Notes: a model not told the origin generated them from the sequence alone. A DNA stretch of 6,544 nucleotides from Chromobacteriaceae bacterium (GCA_030151505.1 JASLDQ010000328.1:1-6544); one strand, 5' to 3'; counted from the first letter of the stretch, positions 1 through 6,110 are shown. Made by a program: numbers and translations.

Positions 1-18
1 CCCAAAAGGAGGCAGGCG

Positions 19-864
19 ATGGAAATCAGGACGGTGGGCGTGGTGGGGGCGGGGCAGATGGGGGGCGGGATTGCGCAGGTGTGCGCGCAGGCGGGGCTGG
101 CGGTTAGCCTCTTCGACGCCAGTCCGGCGCAGGGGGTGAAGGCGCTCGACACGATGGCGGCCAGCCTGTTGCGGCTGGTGGCCAAAGGGGCGGCGCTGGA
201 CCCGGACGCGGTGCTGGCACGGGTGCAGACGGTGTCCGACCTGGGAGGGCTGGCCGGCGCCGACATCGTGATCGAGGCGGCCAGCGAGAATGTCGGGCTG
301 AAGGAGCGTCTGCTGGCCGAGATCGGCGAGGTAGTGCGGGGTGACGCCATTGTCGCTTCCAATACCTCGTCGATTTCGCTGACGCAGCTGGCGGCGCGGG
401 TGGTCAATCCGCAGCGGGTGATCGGCATGCATTTCATGAACCCGGTGCCGGTCATGCCGCTGGTGGAGGTGATCCGGGCGCTGCAGACCGACGATGCCGT
501 CCACGACACCACGGTGGCGCTGGCGGAGGCGCTGGGCAAGACTCCTGTCACGGTCAGGGATGCGCCCGGTTTCGTGTCCAACCGGGTGTTGATGCCGATG
601 ATCAACGAGGCAGCATTCTGCGTGCATGAAGGGGTGGCGGATGCGGCGGGCGTGGACGGGATCATGAAGCTGGGGATGAATCACCCGATGGGGCCGCTGG
701 CGCTGGCCGACCTGATCGGGTTGGACACCTGCGTGGCGATTATGGATGTGCTGCACCGCGAGTTCCGCGACAGCAAGTATCGGGTGTGCCCGTTGCTGGT
801 GCAGCTGGTGGCAGCTGGCCGCCTGGGGCGCAAGAGCGGGCGCGGCTTTTATCAGTACGCCTGA
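19..864 (+). CDS. hbd: 3-hydroxybutyryl-CoA dehydrogenase (short-form, 281 aa)
   Basis: This cytoplasmic NAD(P)-dependent enzyme interconverts (S)-3-hydroxyacyl-CoA, typically 3-hydroxybutyryl-CoA, and 3-oxoacyl-CoA in beta-oxidation-type pathways. The N-terminal Rossmann domain shows the dinucleotide motif G10-A-G-Q-M-G15 and the acidic D33 at the end of the second strand. The family's active-site residues are all present: S117 (in NTSS), H138 (in HFMNP), E150 and N188 (in FVSNR). The C-terminal helical domain follows, ending with the usual GRKSGRGFYQY tail. The length of 281 aa matches monofunctional bacterial enzymes, not the roughly 500-aa PaaH type or the large FadB fusion. The start at 19 is supported by an AAAAGGAGG ribosome site at 4-12. 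Its wobble positions favour G (GGG, GCG, GTG), unlike the C-ending codons of the downstream genes. A hairpin and a promoter separate it from the synthetase operon, so it is probably the end of an upstream unit. The family call is secure; the physiological substrate is inferred. Confidence 0.95.
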   Translation: MEIRTVGVVGAGQMGGGIAQVCAQAGLAVSLFDASPAQGVKALDTMAASLLRLVAKGAALDPDAVLARVQTVSDLGGLAGADIVIEAASENVGLKERLLAEIGEVVRGDAIVASNTSSISLTQLAARVVNPQRVIGMHFMNPVPVMPLVEVIRALQTDDAVHDTTVALAEALGKTPVTVRDAPGFVSNRVLMPMINEAAFCVHEGVADAAGVDGIMKLGMNHPMGPLALADLIGLDTCVAIMDVLHREFRDSKYRVCPLLVQLVAAGRLGRKSGRGFYQYA

Positions 865-874
865 GTGACGGCTG

Positions 875-921
875 TTCGAGGATGTGGTGTGGCGAGTGGC
901 ATGCTGCACCGCATCGTCGAA
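875..921 (+). terminator. Long imperfect stem-loop after the dehydrogenase gene
   Basis: The arms 875-889 and 907-921 are inverted repeats over 15 positions: 13 Watson-Crick pairs, one G-T wobble and one G-G mismatch. The 17-nt loop can itself pair further through wobble and G-C pairs. It begins 11 nt after the dehydrogenase stop codon and ends 14 nt before a promoter-like -35 box, so it may mark the 3' end of the upstream transcript. The downstream strand (AGATGTTGTCATGTT) has scattered Ts but no clean T run. It could therefore be a weak intrinsic terminator, an mRNA 3'-stabilising structure, or a binding site for a protein. Confidence 0.45.
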
Positions 922-934
922 AGATGTTGTCATG

Positions 935-964
935 TTGCAAAGGCTTGTGTACGGTCCGTATAAA
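935..964 (+). promoter_or_regulatory. Sigma70-like promoter for the synthetase-transporter operon
   Basis: TTGCAA at 935-940 and TATAAA at 959-964 are separated by 18 bp, close to the sigma70 consensus (4/6 and 5/6 matches). They lie in the AT-richest stretch of an otherwise very GC-rich window. A start near 971 would give a 5' leader of about 95 nt before the synthetase ATG at 1066. The -10 box is overlapped by one palindrome and abutted by another, which is what a regulated promoter looks like. The assignment is by eye; the start site is inferred. Confidence 0.5.
950..960. promoter_or_regulatory. Palindromic operator candidate TACGGTCCGTA
   Basis: This is a perfect 5+1+5 bp palindrome (TACGG, T, CCGTA) lying in the spacer and over the first two bases of the putative -10 box at 959-964. 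The layout fits a repressor that blocks RNA polymerase. TACn(5)GTA-type palindromes are common for TetR-family regulators of catabolic and transport genes, but I cannot name the regulator and none is encoded in this window. Confidence 0.4.
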
Positions 965-980
965 TTGACGTTAACGTAAA
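965..980. promoter_or_regulatory. LiuR-like palindromic operator TTGACGTTAACGTAAA
   Basis: The 16-bp site has a perfect 10-bp core palindrome (ACGTTAACGT) and matches its own reverse complement at 14 of 16 positions. It follows directly on the putative -10 box. From memory, the sequence closely resembles operators reported for LiuR, a MerR-family regulator of branched-chain amino acid and fatty acid degradation in proteobacteria. That would fit an acyl-CoA synthetase and a branched-chain-type transporter downstream. The palindrome is seen directly; the regulator assignment is an inference, and the position relative to the promoter is not the usual spacer position of MerR-type activators. Confidence 0.5.
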
Positions 981-1065
981 GGTAATAAATCGAAGGTTGT
1001 AAAGATGGGCCAACGCCACGCAGAGGGCGGCCCGCATACATGAATACGAGGAGGAGGCACCAGGT

Positions 1066-1647
1066 ATGGCGAGTCCCGAGGCATTGCAGGCAGAGGCGCG
1101 GCCGGACGTTCCGGCCGCGCTCGACACTTTCCCCCGGCTGTTGCAGCACCACGCCCGAGTGCGGTCAGACCGCCCGGCCATGCGCGAAAAGGATCTGGGC
1201 ATCTGGCAGAGCTGGAGCTGGGCCGAGGTCGCGGCCGAAGTCCGCGCGCTGGCCTGCGGGCTGGCCGCCAGCGGCTTCCAGCGCGGCGACCGGCTCGCCA
1301 TCATCGGCGACAACCGGCCGCGGCTGTACTGGGCCATCGCCGCCGCGCAGTGCCTGGGCGGCATCCCGCTGCCGCTGTACCAGGATTCGGTCGCGGAAGA
1401 AATGGTGTTCGTGCTGGACGACGCCGGGGTCACCTTCGCGGTGGTCGAAGACCAGGAGCAGGTCGACAAGCTGCTGGAAATCAAGGAGCGCATCCCCAGC
1501 CTCTCGCACATCATCTACGACGATCCGCGCGGCCTGCGCCACTACACCGACCCCAGCCTGCACGACATGGCCGAAATCCTCGGCCAGGGCCGGGTGTTCG
1601 ACCACGAGCACCCGCTGCTGTTCACCAGCGCGGTCGACGCGGTGTAA
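1066..1647 (+). CDS. N-terminal fragment of the acyl-CoA synthetase (193 aa)
   Basis: This is the product actually terminated by the TAA. It carries the start of the large AMP-binding domain, including the WSWAEV helix region near residue 45 and the segment GDRLAIIGDNRP (about 75-86) typical of this family. It also has the GIPLPLYQ stretch (about 102-109), which matches the conserved core before the ATP site. It lacks the phosphate-binding loop, the adenylate-binding motifs and the C-terminal lid, so alone it cannot be a working ligase. Wobble positions are G/C-rich to the end, indicating that it was coding until recently. Confidence 0.75.
   Translation: MASPEALQAEARPDVPAALDTFPRLLQHHARVRSDRPAMREKDLGIWQSWSWAEVAAEVRALACGLAASGFQRGDRLAIIGDNRPRLYWAIAAAQCLGGIPLPLYQDSVAEEMVFVLDDAGVTFAVVEDQEQVDKLLEIKERIPSLSHIIYDDPRGLRHYTDPSLHDMAEILGQGRVFDHEHPLLFTSAVDAV
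1645..1647 (+). other. Premature in-frame TAA stop in the synthetase gene
   Basis: The codons are GTG TAA AGC in the frame that starts at 1066 and resumes without shift to 3042. The triplet falls seven codons before the ATP-binding motif, in a stretch that links the N-terminal core to that motif. TAA rules out selenocysteine (TGA) and pyrrolysine (TAG) insertion. No ribosome site precedes the next in-frame ATG at 1666. Confidence 0.95.
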
Positions 1648-1665
1648 AGCGGCGACCCGGCCATC

Positions 1666-3042
1666 ATGCTGTACACCTCCGGCACCACTGGCACGCCCAA
1701 GGGCGTGGTGCACACCCACCACAGCATGATCGTCACCGCCCGCAACGCCGCCGAGCTCGAAGGCCTGAGCGACCGCGAGGAAGTGCTGGCCTACCTGCCG
1801 ATGGCCTGGGTGGGCGACAACCTGTTCTCCTACGCCCAGTCGATGGTCACCGGCTTCTGCGTGTCCTGCCCCGAGTCGAGCGACACGGTGATGAACGACA
1901 TGCGCGAGATCGGCCCGACCTACTACTTCGCCCCGCCGCGCGTGTTCGAAAACCTGCTGACCCAGGTCACCATCCGCATGGAGGACGCCGGCGCGGTCAA
2001 GCGCTGGCTGTTCCGCTACTTCATGGCCCACGCCCGCAAGGTCGGGGTCAAGATCGTGGACGGCAAGAAAGTGCCGTTCTGGGACTGGCTCGGCTACCAG
2101 CTCGGCAACGTGCTGGTGTACGGCCCGGTCAAGAACGTGCTCGGCTTTTCGCGCATCAAGCTCGCCTACACCGCCGGCGAAGCGATCGGCCCCGAGCTGT
2201 TCGACTTCTACCGCGCGCTCAACATCAACATCAAGCAGCTGTACGGCTCGACCGAAGCCTATGTGATGGTCTGCGTGCAGCCCAACGGCGCGGTCAAGTC
2301 CGACACCGTCGGCACGCCGGCGCCGGGCGTCGAGGTCAAGCTCAACGACAGCGGCGAGGTGCTATTCCGCGGTCCCGGCGTGTTCCACAGCTACTGGAAC
2401 CGGCCGGACGCCACGGCCGAAACCCGCGACGAGGCCGGCTGGGTGCATACCGGCGACGCCGGCTTCTTCGACGACTCGGGCCAGCTCAAGATCATCGACC
2501 GCGCCAAGGATGTCGGCAAACTGGCCTGCGGCACTCTGTTCGCGCCCAAGTACCTGGAAAACAAGCTCAAGTTCTTCCCCTACATCAAGGAAGTGGTCGC
2601 CTTCGGCGACGGGCGCGAGCATGCCACCGCCTTCATCAACATCGACCTGTCCGCCGTCGGCAACTGGGCCGAAAAGCGCAATCTGGCCTACACCGGTTAC
2701 ACCGATCTGGCCGGCCAGACGCCGGTGTACGAGCTGGTGAAGGAGTGCATCGAACAGGTCAACGAGGATCTGGCGCGCGACCCGCGGCTGGGCCATTCGC
2801 AGATCGGCCGCTTCCTCATCCTGCACAAGGAACTCGACGCCGACGACGGCGAACTGACCCGCACCCGCAAGGTCCGGCGCAAGTTCATCGCCGAACGCTA
2901 CGCCACCCTGATCGAAGCGCTGTACGGCACGGCCGATCGCTGCGCGATCGAGGCGCAGGTCAAGTTCGAGGACGGCCGCACCGGCACCATCAAGGCCGAT
3001 CTCGCCATCAGCGACGCCCGCCGCTTCCCGGTCGCGGCCTGA
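1666..3042 (+). CDS. C-terminal fragment of the acyl-CoA synthetase (458 aa, catalytic motifs)
   Basis: This part holds the catalytic signatures, numbered here from the 1066 start. The ATP phosphate-binding loop is YTSGTTGTPKG at 203-213. The adenine/acyl site YGSTEA lies at 393-398, and the ribose-contacting D464 is in HTGDAG. R479 lies in the IIDRAKD hinge region. The C-terminal lid carries TRTRKVRRKF at 598-607, where K602 is the best candidate for the adenylation lysine. The first ATG (1666) lies 18 nt after the TAA and has no Shine-Dalgarno sequence. Independent translation would need reinitiation and would start only two residues before the ATP loop, so it is probably not a natural start. 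The stop at 3040-3042 overlaps the ribosome site of the next gene. Confidence 0.75.
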   Translation: MLYTSGTTGTPKGVVHTHHSMIVTARNAAELEGLSDREEVLAYLPMAWVGDNLFSYAQSMVTGFCVSCPESSDTVMNDMREIGPTYYFAPPRVFENLLTQVTIRMEDAGAVKRWLFRYFMAHARKVGVKIVDGKKVPFWDWLGYQLGNVLVYGPVKNVLGFSRIKLAYTAGEAIGPELFDFYRALNINIKQLYGSTEAYVMVCVQPNGAVKSDTVGTPAPGVEVKLNDSGEVLFRGPGVFHSYWNRPDATAETRDEAGWVHTGDAGFFDDSGQLKIIDRAKDVGKLACGTLFAPKYLENKLKFFPYIKEVVAFGDGREHATAFINIDLSAVGNWAEKRNLAYTGYTDLAGQTPVYELVKECIEQVNEDLARDPRLGHSQIGRFLILHKELDADDGELTRTRKVRRKFIAERYATLIEALYGTADRCAIEAQVKFEDGRTGTIKADLAISDARRFPVAA

Positions 3043-3055
3043 GGAGAACCCACCG

Positions 3056-3844
3056 ATGAATCCCAACCGCAAAATCGGCGACGTGATGCTGAAGGTCGAG
3101 AACATCTCGCTCAGCTTCGGCGGCGTCAAGGCGCTGACCGACATCAGCCTCGAAGTCCGCGAGCACGAAATCCTCGCCATCATCGGCCCCAACGGCGCCG
3201 GCAAGAGCTCGATGCTCAATGTCATCAACGGCGTCTACCACCCGCAGGTCGGCCAGGTCACCTATCGCGGCAAGACCCGCAGCAAGATGCGTCCGCACCT
3301 GGCTGCCCGTCAGGGCATCGCCCGCACCTTCCAGAACATCGCCCTGTTCAAGGGGATGAGCGTGCTGGACAACATCATGACCGGGCGCAACCTGATGATG
3401 CGGGCCAACTTCCTCGAACAGGCCCTCTACTGGGGCCGCGCCCAGCGCGAGGAAACCCGCCAGCGCAAGAAAGTCGAGGAAATCATCGATTTCCTCGAGA
3501 TCCAGCACATCCGCAAGACCCCGGTGGGGCGCCTGCCCTACGGCCTGCAAAAGCGGGTCGAGCTGGGCCGCGCGCTGGCCGCCGAACCCAGGCTCCTGCT
3601 GCTCGACGAGCCGATGGCCGGCATGAACGTCGAGGAGAAGCAGGACATGTGCCGCTTCATCCTCGACGTCAACGACGCCTTCGGCACCACCATCGTGCTG
3701 ATCGAGCACGACATGGGCGTGGTGATGGACATCTCCGACCGCGTGGTGGTGCTCGACTACGGCAAGAAGATCGGCGACGGCAGCCCGGATGAAGTGCGCC
3801 AGACCCCGGCGGTGATCGCGGCCTATCTGGGAACCTCTCACTAA
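3056..3844 (+). CDS. livG: Branched-chain amino acid-type ABC transporter ATP-binding protein (LivG-like)
   Basis: This is one of the two cytoplasmic ATPases that power an importer of the HAAT (branched-chain/hydrophobic amino acid) family. Motifs are complete in its 262 residues: Walker A GPNGAGKSS (44-52), Q-loop Q93 in RTFQN, and the LivG-style signature LPYGLQKR (160-167) in place of LSGGQ. They continue with Walker B LLLLD ending at D184, catalytic E185 and switch H218 in EHD. An extended helical segment at about 110-145 is typical of LivG rather than the shorter LivF. The start at 3056 is chosen over the internal ATG at 3086 because AGGAG at 3042-3046 lies 9 nt upstream; 3086 has no ribosome site. 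It follows the synthetase stop by 13 nt, so the two are very likely cotranscribed. The true cargo may be a carboxylate rather than an amino acid. Confidence 0.93.
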   Translation: MNPNRKIGDVMLKVENISLSFGGVKALTDISLEVREHEILAIIGPNGAGKSSMLNVINGVYHPQVGQVTYRGKTRSKMRPHLAARQGIARTFQNIALFKGMSVLDNIMTGRNLMMRANFLEQALYWGRAQREETRQRKKVEEIIDFLEIQHIRKTPVGRLPYGLQKRVELGRALAAEPRLLLLDEPMAGMNVEEKQDMCRFILDVNDAFGTTIVLIEHDMGVVMDISDRVVVLDYGKKIGDGSPDEVRQTPAVIAAYLGTSH

Positions 3845-3855
3845 GCAGCAGGCGC

Positions 3856-3900
3856 GGGACAGGGCGCGAACGGCTCCGGGCCGTGCGCGGTTCCTGTCTC
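3856..3900 (+). other. Extended intergenic stem-loop between livG-like and livH-like genes
   Basis: An outer stem pairs 3856-3863 with 3893-3900 (8 pairs, one G-T). An inner stem pairs 3865-3874 with 3880-3889 (9 pairs, one A-G mismatch) around the 5-nt loop TCCGG. The arms are separated by a small asymmetric bulge. It fills about half of the 91-nt gap. No T run follows, so it is not a standard intrinsic terminator. More likely roles are mRNA stabilisation, transcript processing or partial attenuation within the operon. Confidence 0.5.
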
Positions 3901-3935
3901 TGCCCTGACGTCCTGACTACCCGCAGGAGACATAC

Positions 3936-4817
3936 ATGGAATTCTTCATCGAAGTACTGGTCGGCGGCCTGCTCGCCGGGGTGATGTACTCGCTGGTCGC
4001 GCTCGGCTTCGTGCTGATCTACAAGGCGTCCGGCGTCTTCAACTTCTCGCAGGGGGCGCTGGTGCTGTTCGCCGCGCTCACCTTCGTCAGCCTGGAAAAA
4101 ATGGGCCTGCCGTTCTGGCTGGCGCTGGTCGCGACCCTGATGATCATGGTGGCAATGGGCATCGCCATCGAGAGGGTGGTGTTGCGGCCCTTGGTCAACC
4201 AGCCGCCGATCACGCTGTTCATGGCCACCATCGGCCTGACCTTCTTCATCGAAGGGCTGGCGCAGACCCTGTGGGGCACCGACGTGCACGGGCTCGATCT
4301 CGGCATCGCCGACGAGCCCTTCGACATCGGTGGCGTGTTCATTTCCAAGTTCGACCTGTTCGCCGCCGGCCTGTCGGCCGCGCTGGTGGCCGCGCTGGCG
4401 CTGTTCTTCAACAAGACCAAGCTCGGCCGCGCCCTGCGCGCAGTGGCCGACGACCACCAGGCCGCGCTGTCGGTCGGCATTCCGCTGCAGCACATCTGGG
4501 CGATCGTCTGGGCGGTGGCCGGTTTCGTCGCGCTGGTGTCCGGCCTGCTGTGGGGCTCGCGTCTGGGGGTGCAGTTCGCCCTGACGCTGGTGGTGCTCAA
4601 GGCGCTGCCGGTGCTGATCCTCGGCGGCTTCACCTCGGTGCCGGGCGCCATCGTCGGCGGCCTCATCATCGGTGCGGGTGAGAAGCTGGCCGAGGTGTAC
4701 CTGGGGCCCTACCTCTCCGGCGGGATCGAAAACTGGTTCCCCTACATGCTGGCGCTGCTGTTCCTGCTGGTGCGGCCGGAAGGGCTGTTCGGCGAGAAGC
4801 ACATCGAACGGGTCTAG
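3936..4817 (+). CDS. livH: Branched-chain amino acid-type ABC transporter permease (LivH-like)
   Basis: This is one of the two inner-membrane permease subunits of the importer. The 293-aa protein is strongly hydrophobic, with about eight segments recognisable by eye: near residues 7-29, 37-53, 60-80, 93-112, 141-160, 187-206, 213-245 (possibly two) and 264-281. The cytoplasmic coupling region RALRAVADDHQAALSVGI (about 165-182) and the motif ILGGFTSVPGAIVGG (about 228-242) are diagnostic of LivH-type permeases. So is the N-terminal pattern SLVALGFVLIYKASGVFNFSQG (about 19-40). The C-terminal VRPEGLFGEK is typical. The start at 3936 has AGGAGA at 3925-3930. Length and motifs are complete, with no sign of damage. 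It pairs with the LivM-like permease downstream; substrate specificity is not readable from the sequence. Confidence 0.92.
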   Translation: MEFFIEVLVGGLLAGVMYSLVALGFVLIYKASGVFNFSQGALVLFAALTFVSLEKMGLPFWLALVATLMIMVAMGIAIERVVLRPLVNQPPITLFMATIGLTFFIEGLAQTLWGTDVHGLDLGIADEPFDIGGVFISKFDLFAAGLSAALVAALALFFNKTKLGRALRAVADDHQAALSVGIPLQHIWAIVWAVAGFVALVSGLLWGSRLGVQFALTLVVLKALPVLILGGFTSVPGAIVGGLIIGAGEKLAEVYLGPYLSGGIENWFPYMLALLFLLVRPEGLFGEKHIERV

Positions 4818-4842
4818 CCCGAGGCTGATCGACATCCTGCCT

Positions 4843-4863
4843 GCGCCGGACCGGTTCCGGCGC
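4843..4863 (+). other. Perfect GC-rich hairpin between livH-like and livM-like genes
   Basis: The 8-bp arms GCGCCGGA (4843-4850) and TCCGGCGC (4856-4863) flank the 5-nt loop CCGGT. It sits in the middle of the 74-nt gap, 28 nt before the livM-like ATG. A T run is absent, so termination is unlikely. Its position suggests an mRNA stability or translation-tuning element, although GC-rich hairpins can occur by chance in DNA of this composition. Confidence 0.45.
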
Positions 4864-4891
4864 CATCCGGCCCCCTATTTGGAGACACCCC

Positions 4892-5956
4892 ATGATCTAC
4901 CGCGAATCCGGTCAGTTCAAAATCAGTTACCGCACCGACTCGGCGATCTTCCCGATCGCGCAGGACCGCTACTTCATCCTCGCCCTGCTCGGGCTCGCCT
5001 TCGTGGCGGTGCCGGGCATGGCCAGCGAATACCTGCTGGCCGGCATCCTCGTACCCTTCCTCATCCTGTCGCTCGCGGCGCTGGGGCTCAACATCCTCAC
5101 CGGCTACGCCGGCCAGCTCTCGCTCGGCTCGGCCGCCTTCATGGCGGTGGGGGCGTTTGCCGCCTACAACTTCATGCTGCGCCTGCCCGGCATCCCACTG
5201 CTGCTCGCCTTCATCCTCGCCGGCCTGACCGCGGCGGCGGTCGGCATCGCCTTCGGTCTGCCCAGCCTGCGCATCAAGGGTTTCTATCTGGCGGTGGCGA
5301 CGCTGGCGGCGCAGTTCTTCATCGAATGGGCGCTGACCAAGTTCGGCTGGTTCACCAACTACTCCAGCTCGGGCGTCATCACCGCGCCGCCAATGCAGGT
5401 GTTCGGCATTGCCATCGATACCCCGGCCAGCAAATATCTGCTGACCCTGTCGATCGTGGCGGTGATGGCGCTGGCGGCCAAGAACATGGTGCGCAGCAAT
5501 ATCGGCCGCGCCTGGATGGCGGTGCGCGACATGGACGTGGCGGCCGAGGTGATCGGCATCCAGATGCTCAAGACCAAGCTGCTGGCCTTCGCCATCAGCT
5601 CCTTCTACTGCGGCGTGGCCGGCGCGCTGTGGGCCTTCATCCTGCTCGGCACGGTCGATCCGCAGGCCTTCGACCTGCACCGCTCCTTCCAGATCCTGTT
5701 CATGATCATCATCGGCGGGGTCGGCTCCATCCTCGGCTCCTTCCTCGGCGCGGCCTTCATCGTGCTGCTGCCGATCGGGCTCAACCTGTTCGGCCAGCTG
5801 TTCCACGGCGCAATCAACACCCAGTTCCTGTCGAACATGGAAATGATGATCTTCGGCGCGCTGATCATCTTCTTCCTGATCGTCGAGCCGCACGGGCTGG
5901 CGCGGCTGTGGCAGATCGCCAAGGAGAAGCTCCGCATGTGGCCCTTCCCCCACTAG
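4892..5956 (+). CDS. livM: Branched-chain amino acid-type ABC transporter permease (LivM-like)
   Basis: This is the second inner-membrane permease subunit, expected to form the channel with the LivH-like protein. The 354-aa protein begins with a hydrophilic stretch of about 26 residues (YRESGQFKISYRTD and following), as in the subgroup found beside acyl-CoA synthetase genes. Many membrane segments follow, starting at about residue 27. Family signatures are the N-x-L-x-G-x-x-G-Q-x-S-x-G pattern at 67-79, PSLRIKGFYLAVATLA (about 126-141) and the coupling region NIGRAWMAVRD (203-213). The IIIGGVGSILGSFLGA stretch (about 271-286) is a further signature. The C terminus VEPHGLARLW is usual for the family. 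The start has GGAGA at 4881-4885. The gene is intact, and its stop at 5954-5956 is followed by a terminator-like structure. Confidence 0.92.
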   Translation: MIYRESGQFKISYRTDSAIFPIAQDRYFILALLGLAFVAVPGMASEYLLAGILVPFLILSLAALGLNILTGYAGQLSLGSAAFMAVGAFAAYNFMLRLPGIPLLLAFILAGLTAAAVGIAFGLPSLRIKGFYLAVATLAAQFFIEWALTKFGWFTNYSSSGVITAPPMQVFGIAIDTPASKYLLTLSIVAVMALAAKNMVRSNIGRAWMAVRDMDVAAEVIGIQMLKTKLLAFAISSFYCGVAGALWAFILLGTVDPQAFDLHRSFQILFMIIIGGVGSILGSFLGAAFIVLLPIGLNLFGQLFHGAINTQFLSNMEMMIFGALIIFFLIVEPHGLARLWQIAKEKLRMWPFPH

Positions 5957-5999
5957 GCGACATGGCCAAGGCCCTGCTGGTGCTGTCGCGCCGGAGGCT

Positions 6000-6058
6000 G
6001 GCCGGGGCCGGCGGGGACGCCACCGGCCAAACCCGGTGGATAAGCCCCGGCCCCTTTT
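6000..6058 (+). terminator. Intrinsic terminator or attenuator candidate before the binding-protein gene
   Basis: GGGGCCGG (6004-6011) pairs with CCGGCCCC (6047-6054), directly followed by TTTT at 6055-6058. An alternative register pairs 6000-6008 with 6044-6052 over 9 bp. Inside lies a second hairpin, CCACCGG (6020-6026) with CCGGTGG (6033-6039), around a 6-nt loop. The T run is short, so termination may be partial. Because the binding protein gene lies on the same strand beyond it, this may set subunit ratios or separate two transcripts. Confidence 0.5.
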
Positions 6059-6069
6059 ACTCCGCAGTT

Positions 6070-6097
6070 TTGCAGTACCCGCCGTACCCACAATAAA
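6070..6097 (+). promoter_or_regulatory. Weak promoter-like sequence ahead of the binding-protein gene
   Basis: TTGCAG (6070-6075) and AATAAA (6092-6097) are spaced by 16 bp. Both boxes are poor matches to consensus (3/6 and 4/6), but they lie in the only AT-enriched stretch between the terminator-like stem and the gene, and copies of a 12-bp repeat surround the -10. It could give the periplasmic binding protein extra expression, which such proteins usually need relative to the permeases. Low confidence. Confidence 0.25.
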
Positions 6098-6110
6098 AGC
6101 CGTACCCACA
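6072..6110. repeat. Direct repeats GCCGTACCCACA upstream of the binding-protein gene
   Basis: GCCGTACCCACA occurs exactly at 6081-6092 and again at 6099-6110, with starts 18 bp apart. A degenerate copy, GCAGTACCC, lies immediately upstream at 6072-6080, so copies fall on a 9-bp phase (6072, 6081, 6099). They end just before the ribosome site at 6112-6119. They may bind a regulator or arise from slippage. Confidence 0.6.

Larger units (their letters stand above)
1066..3042 (+). pseudogene. AMP-dependent (long-chain type) acyl-CoA synthetase interrupted by an in-frame TAA
   Basis: Read through the stop, this is one 658-residue adenylate-forming enzyme of the FadD/ACSL class, about the usual length. 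It would convert a carboxylic acid, ATP and CoA to acyl-CoA, AMP and PPi in the cytoplasm. The stop TAA is codon 194 (1645-1647). Both halves are in the same frame, and the sequence flows naturally across the break from LLFTSAVDAV to SGDPAIMLYTSGTTG. No other stop, frameshift or deletion is visible, so a single base change would explain it. A GAA, CAA or AAA original codon would each need one substitution. The start at 1066 has a strong ribosome site, GAGGAGGAGG at 1048-1057, 8 nt upstream. The gene is first in the operon, 13 nt before the LivG-like gene, suggesting that the imported compound is activated to a CoA ester. Sequencing error, recent pseudogenisation and readthrough cannot be told apart here. 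Confidence 0.85.

Noticed and set aside
1007..1033. Possible small hairpin in the synthetase leader (GGGCC with GGCCC) as a riboswitch
   Set aside because: Only a 5-bp stem with minor internal pairing; no known aptamer pattern is recognisable.
1645..1647. Programmed recoding as selenocysteine or pyrrolysine
   Set aside because: The codon is TAA, not TGA or TAG, and the family has no known recoded residue at this place.
1040..1729. Open frame spanning the TAA in the +1 register, which might allow a frameshift bypass of the stop
   Set aside because: The coding frame is identical before and after the stop, so a bypass would need two compensating shifts. The alternative translation is low-complexity, and no slippery sequence is evident.
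1350..3059. Long + strand open frame (569 codons) overlapping the synthetase
   Set aside because: It is a shadow of the real frame in GC-rich DNA: Arg/Pro/Ala/His-rich low-complexity translation, no recognisable domain, and the true frame carries clear enzyme motifs.
3669..4835. Long antisense open frames opposite the transporter genes (also 4814-6199 and 1165-2031)
   Set aside because: They are rich in His, Arg, Gln, Asp and Glu as expected for the complement of hydrophobic or GC-biased coding sequence, with no ribosome sites or domains.
4672..6096. 474-codon + strand open frame across the livH/livM junction
   Set aside because: It overlaps both permease genes in another frame and gives an Arg/Pro-rich translation; both permeases are unmistakable in their own frames.
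6072..6110. CRISPR-like or iteron array
   Set aside because: There are only two exact 12-bp copies plus one degenerate copy, with spacers too short for CRISPR and no replication genes nearby.
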